Assembly (NCBI GenBank): GCA_017404145.1
Contig: JAFRCW010000052.1
Coordinates: 1-64,000, forward strand
Length of the DNA stretch: 64,000 nucleotides
From: Ruminococcus sp.
GTDB lineage: Bacteria > Bacillota > Clostridia > Oscillospirales > Acutalibacteraceae
Direction: 5' to 3'
Shown piece after piece: positions 40,989-50,752 of the stretch (position 1 is the stretch's first letter; every line of letters starts with the position of its first letter). The notes under the pieces are model-generated. The model was not told where the DNA came from, did not search any database, and worked only from the letters and a program-made list of their open reading frames with translations. A program made the position numbers and the translations under genes.

Positions 40989-41846
40989 ATGATTTGTAAG
41001 TTATGTCCGCGAAACTGCGGGGTTGACAGAAAAAAGCAGAAGGGCTTTTGCGGGATGGGTGAACAGATGAAAGTCGCTCGGATCGCGCCCCACTACGACG
41101 AAGAACCGCTGATCAGCGGAACAAACGGCACGGGAGCAATCTTCTTCTCGGGCTGTACCCTCAGGTGCTTATACTGTCAGAACTTCGAAATCAGCCAAGG
41201 CGGCAAGGGCAGGATCCTCACGCCGTATAAACTGAGCGAAGAAATCAAACGGCTGGAGGCGATGGGCGTGCACAGCATCGAGCTGGTGACAGCGACCCAC
41301 TTTCTCCCCGCCGTTCTGGAGGCATTTGACCTCTACCGTCCCGCTATACCTATAATATATAATACGTCCGGCTATGAAAAGGTCGAAACGCTCCGGAGAC
41401 TCGAAGGGCTTATCGACGTATATCTGCCGGATTACAAGTACAGCGATAACAGCCTCGCGATGCGGCTCTCCGGCTGTCCCGACTACCGGGAGACCGCTCT
41501 GTCCGCGATCGAAGAAATGCTCCGCCAGACAGGAGAAGTCGTCATCAAAAACGGACTGATCAAAAAAGGCGTGATCATCCGTCATCTGGTGCTGCCTAAC
41601 CATACCAAGAACAGCCTCGGCGCACTGGAGCTCATCAAAGAACGCTTCGGCGAAAAGGTTCTCATCAGCCTGATGAGTCAGTATCTCCCCTGCGGCAAAG
41701 CGGATCAGACATCGGATCTTAACCGCAGGATCACCAAGAGAGAGTATGAGAAAGTGTTAACATATCTGTATGCTTTGGAACTTGACGGCTTCGCGCAGGA
41801 GCTGAGTTCGGCGAAGAAGGAGTATATTCCGAGTTGGACGGAATAA
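40989..41846 (+). CDS. Radical SAM protein, pyruvate-formate-lyase-activase-like
   Basis: A 285-residue radical SAM enzyme. The cluster motif CTLRCLYCQN (CxxxCxxC, about 57-66) is preceded by a second cysteine set, CKLCPRNCG (3-11) and FCGMG, which may hold another iron-sulfur cluster. GTGAIFFSGC and the YLPDYKYSD block match the COG1313 group, annotated as PflA-like but whose substrate is unproven. A TATAAT lies 13 nt upstream of ATG 40989, and the leader is very short. Confidence 0.88.
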   Translation: MICKLCPRNCGVDRKKQKGFCGMGEQMKVARIAPHYDEEPLISGTNGTGAIFFSGCTLRCLYCQNFEISQGGKGRILTPYKLSEEIKRLEAMGVHSIELVTATHFLPAVLEAFDLYRPAIPIIYNTSGYEKVETLRRLEGLIDVYLPDYKYSDNSLAMRLSGCPDYRETALSAIEEMLRQTGEVVIKNGLIKKGVIIRHLVLPNHTKNSLGALELIKERFGEKVLISLMSQYLPCGKADQTSDLNRRITKREYEKVLTYLYALELDGFAQELSSAKKEYIPSWTE

Positions 41847-42087
41847 ACAATAATGGAAAATTGAAAATGGAAAATGGAAAATTTTGGGCGAACGCTGTCC
41901 GCACCTGAATTGTATGATGTCATTGCGAGAAGTGACCCTTGCGGTCACGACGCGGCAATCCCTTTTCCTTCTGCTGTCGGCAGTAATGACAAGGGGATTC
42001 TTCGGTCGCGGGGCTCCCTCTGAATGACAAATGCAATTGTTCGAGCGAAGCGAGTCGCCAAAACTCTGCACTCTGCACTCTGCACTA
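41847..42087. repeat. Repeat mosaic between radical SAM gene and rny
   Basis: TGGAAAATTGAAAATGGAAAATGG words, GCGAACGCTGTCCGCACCTG module, a TGTCATTGCGAGAAGTGACC...GCGGCAATCCC module, a TGACAAGGGGATTCTTCGG module, TTCGAGCGAAGCGAGTCGCC, and three tandem CTCTGCA units (42064-42086). Confidence 0.88.
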
Positions 42088-42089
42088 AA

Positions 42090-42122
42090 AAAATTTCCCC
42101 GACAGATGTCGGGGAATTTTTT
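42090..42122 (-). terminator. Terminator of rny
   Basis: AAATTTCCCCGACA pairs with TGTCGGGGAATTTT three bases beyond the rny stop; T runs on both strands. Confidence 0.9.
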
Positions 42123-42124
42123 GC

Positions 42125-43678
42125 TTATTTCGCATAGTCGACGGCGCGGGATTCTCTGATGATGTTGACCTTGATCTGACCCGGATACTCCAGATCCTCT
42201 TCGATCTTCTTGCAGATATCTCTCGCCAGAGACGCCATGGAATCGTCCTTGACCTGTTCGGGCTTGACCATAATGCGGATCTCACGGCCCGCCTGGATCG
42301 CAAACGAGGTCTCGACGCCCTTAAAGGAGGACGCGACCTCCTCGAGCTTCTGGAGTCTCTTGATGTAGTTCTCGAGGTTCTCTCTTCTCGCGCCCGGTCT
42401 TGCCGCCGAGATCGCGTCTGCCGCCTGTACGATGCAGGCGACGATGGTCTTCGCCTCAATGTCGCCGTGGTGCGCGTGGATCGCGTGGATCACGGCTTCA
42501 CTCTCTTTATACTTCTTCGCGACGTCTACGCCGATCTCGACATGGGAGCCCTCGATCTCATGGTCGAGTGCCTTGCCGATATCGTGTAAGAGACCCGCGC
42601 GCTTCGCCGTAGCGGGGTCAAGACCCAGCTCGGAAGCGATCATACCGGAAATATAACAAACCTCTAAGGAATGGTTGAGAACGTTCTGTCCGTAGCTGGT
42701 GCGGTATTTCAGACGTCCCAAAATCTTGACAAGCTCGGGATGGATATGCCCGATGCCCGCCTCTAAGACAGCCTGTTCGCCCGCGTGCTTGATGGACGCT
42801 TCGACTTCTTTTCTCGCCTTCTCGACCATCTCCTCCACTCTCGCGGGATGGATACGGCCGTCGGAGATCAGCTTCTCTAAGGAAACCCTGGCGATCTCTC
42901 TTCTGACAGGCTCAAACGATGAGAGCGTGATCGCCTCGGGGGTATCGTCGATGATCAGATCAACGCCCGTCAAGGTCTCGATCGCGCGGATGTTTCTGCC
43001 CTCACGTCCGATGATCCTGCCCTTCATCTCGTCGTTGGGCAGCGGAACAACGGATACGGTAGCTTCTGCCACCTGGTCGGCGGCGCAGCGCTGAATCGCA
43101 AGGGAGATGATGTTTCTCGCCTTCTTCTCACTCTCATCCTTGAGCTGCTGCTCATACTCCATGATCTTGAGCGACTTCTCGTGAGAAAGCTCCGATTCAA
43201 GCTGGGAGAGGAGATATTCCTTCGCCTGCTCCACCGTGTAGCCCGAGATTCTCTCGAGCATTTCAAACTGACTTTTCTTGATTGTTTCCACCTCGGCAAG
43301 TCGGGCCTCGGCTTCTTTCATTTTCTTGTTGACTCGCTCATCCTTCTTCTCGACGTTGTCGAGCTTGCGGTCTAAGGTTTCTTCCTTCTGCTGGATCCTG
43401 CGCTCCTGACGCTGAACCTCTTTTCTGCGGTCGGAAAGTTCCTTCTCGGACTCCGTTCTGAGACGGTGAACCTCATCTTTTCCCTCGAGGATGGCTTCTT
43501 TCTTCTTGGCTTCGGCGGTCTTCATCGCGTCTTCGACGATACGCTTAGCCTCCTGCTCCGCAGATCCGATCTCAGCCTCCGCTACCTTCTTGCGGTAAGC
43601 GCTGCCGACGAATACGCCGACAACCGCGCCGATGATCAGTCCCGCTGCGATAAGCACGATACTTAACCATAAGTCCAT
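42125..43678 (-). CDS. rny: Ribonuclease Y
   Basis: A 517-residue membrane-tethered endoribonuclease central to mRNA turnover in Firmicutes. N-terminal membrane helix (4-25), a long charged coiled coil (about 28-200), a KH domain ([23 protein letters not shown]), and an HD domain with [22 protein letters not shown] 8 nt ahead of ATG 43678. The gene has a long leader. Confidence 0.97.
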   Translation of the reverse strand: MDLWLSIVLIAAGLIIGAVVGVFVGSAYRKKVAEAEIGSAEQEAKRIVEDAMKTAEAKKKEAILEGKDEVHRLRTESEKELSDRRKEVQRQERRIQQKEETLDRKLDNVEKKDERVNKKMKEAEARLAEVETIKKSQFEMLERISGYTVEQAKEYLLSQLESELSHEKSLKIMEYEQQLKDESEKKARNIISLAIQRCAADQVAEATVSVVPLPNDEMKGRIIGREGRNIRAIETLTGVDLIIDDTPEAITLSSFEPVRREIARVSLEKLISDGRIHPARVEEMVEKARKEVEASIKHAGEQAVLEAGIGHIHPELVKILGRLKYRTSYGQNVLNHSLEVCYISGMIASELGLDPATAKRAGLLHDIGKALDHEIEGSHVEIGVDVAKKYKESEAVIHAIHAHHGDIEAKTIVACIVQAADAISAARPGARRENLENYIKRLQKLEEVASSFKGVETSFAIQAGREIRIMVKPEQVKDDSMASLARDICKKIEEDLEYPGQIKVNIIRESRAVDYAK

Positions 43679-43996
43679 TTGATTCTGACACCTCCTTGAT
43701 TTGATTTTTCAACCAAACTCAACTTACGGTGCCGTTACAGTCAGATATTCAATTTTATATCACCAAATGCTCCTTTGAGCATGAACAAGGAAGTTGTGTA
43801 TAGAAACACAAATGTGGAATGAATGGTAATAGATACAAATATCTATAAATAACGGCTCTTTGATAGAGTCTAATAAAAGAATAGGAACAGGTCGTCCGAG
43901 CGACTTCCCGCTCCGGTGAACCCGCATATCCTCAACATCTCCGCGGAAAAAGACGACGCGTAAGATCTCTCGAACACACAAATTCATCCGTATATC
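43679..43996 (-). other. Long 5' leader of rny
   Basis: About 310 nt lie between the promoter and rny. I see no known riboswitch. GAGCGGGAAGTCGCTC (near 43900) and TGCTCAAAGGAGCATT (near 43770) could form hairpins. A 75-codon open frame crosses it but lacks a convincing ribosome site. The leader may serve autoregulation or mRNA processing; this is inferred. Confidence 0.5.
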
Positions 43997-44025
43997 ATCA
44001 TAATATAAATCCCGCCAAATGTCAA
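43997..44025 (-). promoter_or_regulatory. Promoter of rny
   Basis: Minus strand TTGACA (44020-44025), 17-nt spacer, TATGAT (43997-44002). Confidence 0.85.
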
Positions 44026-44228
44026 TACGCAGGACAAAAAATAATTAGAAAAAAGAATTATAATTATGTTCTTTTTTTACAGAAAATCATAATTCTTTCA
44101 AGAAAATATAATCTCCGTTTTGTGAAATCAAACCGAAAACAGCTCACCGGCTTGTATAGAATGACTATGGATTTGACAGATTTTATAAAAATTGCACGAA
44201 AAGTTTGGAGTTCAATTTCTGTTTTTAC

Positions 44229-44257
44229 TTGAATTTTCATAAAACTTTTGTTAAGAT
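44229..44257 (+). promoter_or_regulatory. Promoter of the glycogen operon
   Basis: TTGAAT (44229-44234), 17-nt spacer, TAAGAT (44252-44257), 87 nt ahead of glgB. The A/T-rich stretch 44041-44228 also holds a weak AAAAAAGAAT/GTTCTTTTTTT hairpin and a lone TTGACA at 44173; no gene. Confidence 0.65.
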
Positions 44258-44343
44258 AATCTTGTATATTTATACGTACCGTGAATCACTCTGTCATTTT
44301 GGAGCTGTCCGCGGTAGATTCAACCGAAAAGGAGAGTAAGCTT

Positions 44344-46737
44344 ATGAATTATGTATTAAACGATGAGAGATTCCCTCTCGACCTGTTCCACGGCGGCGAC
44401 GCCGTACGAGTGTATGATTTTCTCGGCGCTCACGACTTCTGGCGTGACGGCGTTCAGGGAACCATGTTCCGCGTCTGGGCTCCCAACGCGCTGACGGTCT
44501 CCGTAGTCGGCGACTTTAACGGCTGGGATCAGCAGGCGAATTACATGTACAAAATCTCCGAGGGCGGCGTATGGGAAACATGGATCCCCAATCTCGGCGA
44601 GACAGCGATCTACAAATACTGTGTAGAGACGCCGTGGTTTGAGAAGATTCTCAAATCCGATCCGTTTGCGTTCCATACCCAGACCCGTCCCGACAACGCT
44701 TCCATCATTTATAACTACAACAAGTATCAGTGGAACGACGAGGCGTGGTACAAGTATAAAATGGAACACAACCATTTTGAAAACCCCGTCAACATCTATG
44801 AGGTACACGCGGGCTCCTGGAGAAAGTACTCCGACGGCAACGTCTTCTCCTATGACAAATTAGGCGACGAGCTGATTCCCTATGTCAAGGAGATGGGCTA
44901 TACCCACATCGAGTTTATGCCGATGACCGAGTACCCCTTCGACGGAAGCTGGGGCTATCAGGTAACCGGTTACTACGCTCCCACCTCCCGCTACGGCAGC
45001 CCCGAAATGTTTATGAATTTCATCGATCGCTGCCATCAGGCGGGTATCGGCGTTATCCTCGACTGGGTTCCCGCGCACTTCCCCAAGGACGCACACGGTC
45101 TCGGTCGCTTTGACGGCATCCACTGCTATGAATATGAGGACTCCAGAAAGGGCGAGCACAAGGAATGGGGCACCTATGTATTTGACTATGCAAGATACGA
45201 AGTCATCTCCTTCCTCGTCTCCTCCGCGATGTTCTGGCTGGACAAGTATCATGTAGACGGCATCCGCGTGGACGCTGTCGCCTCAATGCTCTACCTCGAC
45301 TATAACAGAAGAGACGGCGAGTGGGTCGCGAACAAGTACGGCGGTCACGAGCATCTTGAAGCGGTCGAGTTCATCCAGAGACTCAACACCGCTGTTCACC
45401 TGCATCATCCGACCGTGATGATGATCGCGGAAGAATCCACCTCCTGGCCGATGGTATCCCGTCCCGTTTCCGACGGTGGCTTAGGCTTCGACTACAAGTG
45501 GAACATGGGCTGGATGAACGATATGCTCTCCTATATGTCCCTTGATCCGCTGTGGAGACCCTATCACCACAACTCCATCACCTTCTCCTTCCTGTATGCG
45601 TTCTCCGAGAACTTCCTGCTTCCCATCTCTCACGACGAGGTCGTATACGGCAAGGGCTCGCTCATCAACAAGATGCCGGGCGACTATGATATGAAGTTCG
45701 CGGGCGTCAGAGTATTTATGAGCTATATGATGGCGCACCCCGGCAAGAAGCTGACCTTCATGGGCGCCGAGATCGGTCAGTTTGACGAGTGGAACTCTAC
45801 CGAAGAGCTGCAGTGGGGTCTGTTAGGCTTTGAGAAGCATAAGAAGCTCAACGACTTCTTCCGCGCGCTCAACGAGTTCTATAAGGACAACACCTGTATG
45901 CATCAGGTCGACTTCACATGGGAAGGCTTTAACTGGATCCATCACGACGACTATCAGCAGTCCGTCATCGCGTTCAGACGTATCGACAAAGAAGGCAACA
46001 ACATCATCGTGGTCTGCAACTTCCAGCCGATGTACAGAGAGAACTACCTCATCGGTGTTCCGGACTACGGCGTATACGCCGAGGTCTTTAACTCCGACGA
46101 CGAGATCTACGGCGGCACCGGAAAGACCAACGGCACCTCCATCCTCTCCGACGGAGAAGAGAAGCACGGCTTTGAGCAGTCGATCTCTCTCAACCTGCCT
46201 CCGATGAGCGCTCTGTATCTCAAGTGTGTAGAAAAGAGAAAGAGCCCCAAGCAGATCAAGGCAGAGGAAGAAGAAGCCGCGAAGAAGGCAAAGCGCGCCG
46301 CTGCCGCTCAGAAGGCGAAGGAAACCAGAGCCAAAAAGAAAGCGGAAGCAGAGGCTAAGAAGAAGGCTGCCGAGGAAGCTGCGAAGAAAGCTGCCGAAGA
46401 AGCTAAAAAGAAAGCAGAAGAAGCCGAGAAGGTGCTGAAGGCGAAAGCGGCAGAAGCCGAAAAGAAGGCGAAAGAAGTCAAGAAAGCGGTCAAGGAGAAG
46501 GTTGAGGAAAAGAAAGCCGCTCCCAAGAAGGCTGCCGAGAAGAAGCCGGCTGAGAAGAAAGCCGCCACCAAGAAGGCTGCCGAGAAGAAGCCCGCCGAGA
46601 AAAAAGCCGCCACCAAGAAGACTGCCGAAAAGAAGCCGGCTGAGAAGAAAGCCGCCCCCAAAAAGGCTGCCGAAAAGAAGCCCGCCGAGAAAAAAGCGGC
46701 TTCTAAGAAAACAGCTAAGAAAGACGAAAAGAAATAA
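44344..46737 (+). CDS. glgB: Glycogen branching enzyme with a Lys/Ala/Glu-rich tail
   Basis: A 797-residue protein. CBM48 (about 35-125, FRVWAPNALTVSVVGDFNGWD) and a GH13 catalytic barrel with DGIRVDAVASMLYLD (nucleophile Asp), MIAEESTSWP (acid/base Glu) and LPISHDEVVYGKGS make alpha-1,6 branches. After the C-terminal beta domain, about 165 residues (from about 633) consist almost only of K, A, E and P: first coiled-coil-like AEEAAKKAAEEAKKKAEEAEK, then repeats of KKAAEKKPAEKKAA. ATG 44344 has AAGGAGAG upstream. Such a tail is not a normal part of GlgB. Confidence 0.95.
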   Translation: MNYVLNDERFPLDLFHGGDAVRVYDFLGAHDFWRDGVQGTMFRVWAPNALTVSVVGDFNGWDQQANYMYKISEGGVWETWIPNLGETAIYKYCVETPWFEKILKSDPFAFHTQTRPDNASIIYNYNKYQWNDEAWYKYKMEHNHFENPVNIYEVHAGSWRKYSDGNVFSYDKLGDELIPYVKEMGYTHIEFMPMTEYPFDGSWGYQVTGYYAPTSRYGSPEMFMNFIDRCHQAGIGVILDWVPAHFPKDAHGLGRFDGIHCYEYEDSRKGEHKEWGTYVFDYARYEVISFLVSSAMFWLDKYHVDGIRVDAVASMLYLDYNRRDGEWVANKYGGHEHLEAVEFIQRLNTAVHLHHPTVMMIAEESTSWPMVSRPVSDGGLGFDYKWNMGWMNDMLSYMSLDPLWRPYHHNSITFSFLYAFSENFLLPISHDEVVYGKGSLINKMPGDYDMKFAGVRVFMSYMMAHPGKKLTFMGAEIGQFDEWNSTEELQWGLLGFEKHKKLNDFFRALNEFYKDNTCMHQVDFTWEGFNWIHHDDYQQSVIAFRRIDKEGNNIIVVCNFQPMYRENYLIGVPDYGVYAEVFNSDDEIYGGTGKTNGTSILSDGEEKHGFEQSISLNLPPMSALYLKCVEKRKSPKQIKAEEEEAAKKAKRAAAAQKAKETRAKKKAEAEAKKKAAEEAAKKAAEEAKKKAEEAEKVLKAKAAEAEKKAKEVKKAVKEKVEEKKAAPKKAAEKKPAEKKAATKKAAEKKPAEKKAATKKTAEKKPAEKKAAPKKAAEKKPAEKKAASKKTAKKDEKK

Positions 46738-46751
46738 CTGAAACGATAAAC

Positions 46752-46778
46752 TGCCCGGGCAGTTCATCTGTCCGGGCA
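46752..46778 (+). other. Hairpin between glgB and glgC
   Basis: TGCCCGG/CCGGGCA stem (46752-46758 with 46772-46778) and no T run. It may protect or process the operon mRNA rather than terminate it. Confidence 0.6.
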
Positions 46779-46834
46779 AAACAGAAAGCCAAAACGGAAA
46801 ATATCCCAGACACCAATTTATTGGAGGAAAAAGA

Positions 46835-48031
46835 ATGACACCTAAGAAAGAAGTAGTGGCTATGCTGCTGGCAGGCGGACAAGGCTCCCGTCTGGGCGTG
46901 CTGACGAAAAAGATCGCCAAGCCCGCGGTGCCTTTCGGCGGAAAGTACAGGATCATCGACTTTCCGCTGTCGAACTGCATCAACTCCGGTATCGAGGCAG
47001 TCGGCGTTCTGACACAGTATCAGCCCTTAGAGCTCAACGAGTACATCGGCAACGGTCAGCCGTGGGAGCTCGACGGTCTGCACTCCGGCGTAACCTGCCT
47101 GCAGCCGTATGAGTCAAAGGAAGGCTCCGACTGGTACTCGGGTACCGCAAACGCCATTTATCAGAACATCGGCTTCATCGACAGATATGACCCCGACTAT
47201 ATCGTTGTTCTCTCCGGCGACCATATCTATAAGATGGACTACGCCGATATGCTGAAGTTCCATAAAGAAAAACAAGCCGCCTGTACCATCGCGGTGATCG
47301 ACGTTCCCCTTGAGGAAGCGTCCCGCTTCGGTATCCTCAACACCTATGAGGACGGCACCATCTATGAATTTGACGAAAAGCCCGAACATCCGAAGTCGAC
47401 TAACGCTTCGATGGGCATTTATGTATTCACCTGGAAGAAGATCCGGCAGTACCTGATTGACGACGCCGCTGACGAGAACTCCTCCAACGACTTCGGCAAG
47501 AACGTGCTCCCGCTGATGCTGAACTCCGGTGAGAAAATGGTCGCTTATCCCTTCGACGGTTACTGGAAGGACGTCGGTACGATCGACTCCCTCTGGGAAG
47601 CGAACATGGATCTGCTCGATCCCAAGCTCCAGCTTGACCTCAAGAATATTTATTCGCGCAACCCGATGATGCCGCCGCACCATGTCGGCGATAACGCGCA
47701 CATCCAGAACTCGATGATCAGTGACGGCTGCAACGTAGACGGCTCATTGGAATTCTCCATCATTTTCTCGGGCGTGCAGATCGGCGAAGGCGCCGTTGTC
47801 AATTCATCCATCATCATGCCCGGCACCGTCATCGAAGCGGGCGCTCACGTAGAGTTCTCCATCATCAGCGAGAATACCGTGATCGGCAAGAACGCGAAGA
47901 TCGGCGCGAACCCCACTGAATTCGAAAACCGCGACGACTGGGGCATTACCGTCATCGGCGACGGGCTGAAGATCGGCGAGGGAGTCGTGATTCCCGCCAA
48001 AGCGATGATCGATAAAGATGTGGAGGTGTGA
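46835..48031 (+). CDS. glgC: Glucose-1-phosphate adenylyltransferase, catalytic subunit
   Basis: A 398-residue ADP-glucose pyrophosphorylase. N-terminal nucleotidyltransferase with [38 protein letters not shown] and [14 protein letters not shown]-terminal left-handed beta-helix. It makes ADP-glucose from glucose-1-phosphate and ATP, the committed step of glycogen synthesis. GGAGG 8 nt ahead of ATG. Confidence 0.97.
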   Translation: MTPKKEVVAMLLAGGQGSRLGVLTKKIAKPAVPFGGKYRIIDFPLSNCINSGIEAVGVLTQYQPLELNEYIGNGQPWELDGLHSGVTCLQPYESKEGSDWYSGTANAIYQNIGFIDRYDPDYIVVLSGDHIYKMDYADMLKFHKEKQAACTIAVIDVPLEEASRFGILNTYEDGTIYEFDEKPEHPKSTNASMGIYVFTWKKIRQYLIDDAADENSSNDFGKNVLPLMLNSGEKMVAYPFDGYWKDVGTIDSLWEANMDLLDPKLQLDLKNIYSRNPMMPPHHVGDNAHIQNSMISDGCNVDGSLEFSIIFSGVQIGEGAVVNSSIIMPGTVIEAGAHVEFSIISENTVIGKNAKIGANPTEFENRDDWGITVIGDGLKIGEGVVIPAKAMIDKDVEV

Positions 48032-48033
48032 TC

Positions 48034-49146
48034 ATGGGCAGCAATAAAATATTAGGCTTGATTTTTGCGAATACTAACGAAAAGAACCTCCCCGACCTCA
48101 CCGCTTACCGTACCACCGCGTCGGTTCCCTTCGGCGGCAAATACAGACTGATCGACTTCCCGCTTTCGAATATGTCGAACTCGGGCATCAACAATGTCGG
48201 TATCGTCACCAAGAAGAACTTCCAGTCTCTGATGGACCATGTCGGCTCCGGCTCCGCGTGGGACCTCGCCCGCAGGCGTTCGGGTCTTTCGATCCTGCCT
48301 CCCTACGGCGAGCACAGCTTCTCCACCATTGTCGAAACGATCTTCAACCTGCACGGCTATATTGAGCACGGCGACGAGGAATATGTGCTGATTTCTCCCT
48401 CGGACTGCGTCTATAATATGGACTTCGGCAAGGTGCTGGAATTCTCCGAGAAGAACAACGCCGACGCTGTCTTCGTCTATATCAAGAAAGCGGTCAGTGT
48501 TCTGACAGACGACTTCCGCTGCATCCTTGAGATGGATGACAGCGGCAAGATCCAAAAGGTCATGGCGACGCCCGTAAGCGACGAGGTCTGTAACCTCAGC
48601 ATCGGCACCATCCTGATCAAGAAAGCGGTGCTGATGGGTCTGATCCGTCAGGCGATGAGTGAATCCAAGTACAGTTACGTCAGAGACGTACTCCAGCCTG
48701 CTCTGCAGAACTATAACCTCTACGGCTATGAGCTGGAAGGCTACTGCGAGATCATCGGCTCCGTCAAGGAATACTATGACGCGAATATGAAGCTGATGGA
48801 CAGAGACACCCGTTATAAGCTCTTTGACTATCAGCGTCCGATCTATACCAAGGTCAGAGACGACGTTCCGTCCAAGTACGGTCTGGAGTCCAACGTCAAG
48901 AGCTCGCTGATCGCGCAGGGCTGTGTGATTAACGGCACGGTGGAAAATTCCATCATCTCTAAAGGCGTTCACATCGGCAAGGGCGCAACAGTGAAAAACT
49001 GCATCGTCATGCAGGACTCTGTGATCGGCGACGGCGTGACCCTCTCCTACACCGTTATCGACAAGGACGTCAAGGTCAGCCGCGGCAGTTCCCTGCAGGG
49101 CAGCCCCTACTATCCGATGTACATCGCGAAGAAATCAATTGTGTAA
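48034..49146 (+). CDS. glgD: Glucose-1-phosphate adenylyltransferase subunit GlgD
   Basis: A 370-residue GlgC paralog. The nucleotide loop GGQGSRL is lost (LGLIFANTNEKNLPDLT), as is usual for GlgD, so it is regulatory and forms a hetero-oligomer with GlgC. ATG 48034 has GGAGG 7 nt upstream; an in-frame GTG at 48028 is less likely. Starts 2 nt after the glgC stop. Confidence 0.95.
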   Translation: MGSNKILGLIFANTNEKNLPDLTAYRTTASVPFGGKYRLIDFPLSNMSNSGINNVGIVTKKNFQSLMDHVGSGSAWDLARRRSGLSILPPYGEHSFSTIVETIFNLHGYIEHGDEEYVLISPSDCVYNMDFGKVLEFSEKNNADAVFVYIKKAVSVLTDDFRCILEMDDSGKIQKVMATPVSDEVCNLSIGTILIKKAVLMGLIRQAMSESKYSYVRDVLQPALQNYNLYGYELEGYCEIIGSVKEYYDANMKLMDRDTRYKLFDYQRPIYTKVRDDVPSKYGLESNVKSSLIAQGCVINGTVENSIISKGVHIGKGATVKNCIVMQDSVIGDGVTLSYTVIDKDVKVSRGSSLQGSPYYPMYIAKKSIV

Positions 49147-49151
49147 TCTGA

Positions 49152-49262
49152 TTGTCATTGCGAGCCCCTTTGGGGCGTGGCAATCCCCTTCTTTTCGATC
49201 ACGGTCATAATGACAGGGGGATTCTCACGGGGCTGAAGCCCCTCAGAATGACTGTTCACCAA
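49152..49262. repeat. Two hairpin repeats inside the glycogen operon
   Basis: TGTCATTGCGAGCCCC...GGGGCGTGGCAATCCCC (about 49153-49190) and TGACAGGGGGATTCTCACGG...CCCCTCAGAATGACTG (about 49213-49256), between glgD and glgA. Confidence 0.9.
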
Positions 49263-49280
49263 TAAATAAGGAGGAATTCT

Positions 49281-50708
49281 ATGAAAATTCTTTATTGTGC
49301 CAGCGAGGCGAATCCGTTTGCGGGTTCCGGCGGTCTCGCCGACGTAGCGGGCTCTCTGCCCCATACCCTGTGCCGCAAAGGTCAGGACTGCCGTATCGTT
49401 ATCCCGCTGTACGGCACCATTCCGCAGGATCTGAAGAACCAGATGAACTTCATCACCAACTTCACCGTACCGGTCGCATGGAGACATCAGTACTGCGGGC
49501 TGTTCTGGGCAAGATGGAACGACTGCACCTACTACTTCATCGACAACGAGTATTACTTCAAGCGTGACAAGCTCTACGGTTTCTATGATGACGCCGAGAG
49601 ATACGCATTCTTTTCTAGAGCGATCCTCGAGATGCTCCCCTATATCGACTTCCATCCCGACATCATCCATACCAACGACTGGCAGACAGCGCTGGTTCCC
49701 GTCTACTACTACCTGTTCTACTCTAAGAATCCGTGGTACTATAACATCAAGTCGGTATTCACGATCCACAACATCCAGTATCAGGGCAAGTACGGCTGGG
49801 AGGTCAACACCGAGTGCGTCGGTATTCCCCCGACAGAGACCAAGATCCTCGAGATGGACGGTAAGCTCAACATGATGAAGGGCGCGATCTACTGCTCCAC
49901 CCGTGTCACCACCGTCTCCCCGAGCTATGCGCTCGAGATCAAGGATCCGTGGTACAGCCACGGTCTGCATCACGCGCTGATCAACAATCACTATAAGCTC
50001 TGCGGTATCTTAAACGGTATCGATCAAGCGTCCTATGATCCCGCCACCGACTATCAGCTCTACTGCAACTATACCAAAGAGGATATGTCCGGCAAGGGCG
50101 AGTGTAAGAGACGCCTGCAGGAGAGACTGGGCTTAGAGCAGAGCTGGGATACCCCGATCGTCGCGATGGTCACACGTATGGTCGCTCACAAGGGTCTCGA
50201 CCTCGTTCGAGGCGGTCTGCCGGATCTTTTGAACAACCATAAGATGCAGTTCGTCATCTTAGGCTCCGGCGATGAAGAGTATGAGAACTTCTTCAGAGAT
50301 ATGCAGTGGTTCTATCCCGGCAGAGTCTGCACCTGCCACGGCTTCGTTCCCGAGCTGGCAAGAAAGATCTATTCCGGCGCGGACATCTTCCTGATGCCCA
50401 GTAAGCAAGAGCCCTGCGGTCTGTCCCAGATGATCGCGCTCCGTTACGGTACCATCCCGGTCGTCAGAGAGGTCGGCGGTTTGAAAGACTCCGTCTTTGA
50501 CTCTGCCGATAACTACGGCAACGGCTTCACCTTCCGCAACTATGATATCGCCGATATGTGCAACGCTGTCAAGCGCGCGCTGGCGGGTATCTATGATAAC
50601 GAAGGCTGGCACCAGCTGATGTGGAGAGCGATGATGAGTGACAACTCCTGGGAGCGTTCTGCTCAGGACTACATCAACGTGTACGAAGATACGCTTCACT
50701 GGCTGTAA
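49281..50708 (+). CDS. glgA: Glycogen synthase
   Basis: A 475-residue GT5 enzyme extending glycogen with ADP-glucose. N-terminal ILYCASEANPFAGSGGLADVAGSLP, FHPDIIHTNDWQTALVP, and C-terminal MPSKQEPCGLSQMIALRYGTIPVVREVGG with the E-x7-E motif. The usual KTGGL ADP-glucose loop reads GSGGL, without the lysine. GGAGG 7 nt ahead of ATG. Last gene of the operon. Confidence 0.96.
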   Translation: MKILYCASEANPFAGSGGLADVAGSLPHTLCRKGQDCRIVIPLYGTIPQDLKNQMNFITNFTVPVAWRHQYCGLFWARWNDCTYYFIDNEYYFKRDKLYGFYDDAERYAFFSRAILEMLPYIDFHPDIIHTNDWQTALVPVYYYLFYSKNPWYYNIKSVFTIHNIQYQGKYGWEVNTECVGIPPTETKILEMDGKLNMMKGAIYCSTRVTTVSPSYALEIKDPWYSHGLHHALINNHYKLCGILNGIDQASYDPATDYQLYCNYTKEDMSGKGECKRRLQERLGLEQSWDTPIVAMVTRMVAHKGLDLVRGGLPDLLNNHKMQFVILGSGDEEYENFFRDMQWFYPGRVCTCHGFVPELARKIYSGADIFLMPSKQEPCGLSQMIALRYGTIPVVREVGGLKDSVFDSADNYGNGFTFRNYDIADMCNAVKRALAGIYDNEGWHQLMWRAMMSDNSWERSAQDYINVYEDTLHWL

Positions 50709-50719
50709 TTTAATCAACG

Positions 50720-50752
50720 AAAAAAGGCTTCCGATCCGGAAGCCTTTTTTTA
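50720..50752 (+). terminator. Terminator of the glycogen operon
   Basis: AAAAAAGGCTTCCG/CGGAAGCCTTTTTTT, a strong stem 11 nt after glgA. Confidence 0.95.

Noticed and set aside
43760..43987. 75-codon minus-strand open frame in the rny leader
   Set aside because: No ribosome site of normal strength or known domain; more likely an untranslated leader.
44173..44210. TTGACA at 44173 as the glgB promoter
   Set aside because: No -10 box at 16-18 nt; the TTGAAT/TAAGAT pair at 44229-44257 fits better.
45823..46983. 386-codon minus-strand hydrophobic frame opposite the glgB tail
   Set aside because: Its Leu/Phe-rich repeats are only the complement of the Lys/Ala codon repeats.
48052..48972. 306-codon minus-strand open frame opposite glgD
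   Set aside because: A shadow of the strongly biased glgD codons; no motif or ribosome site.
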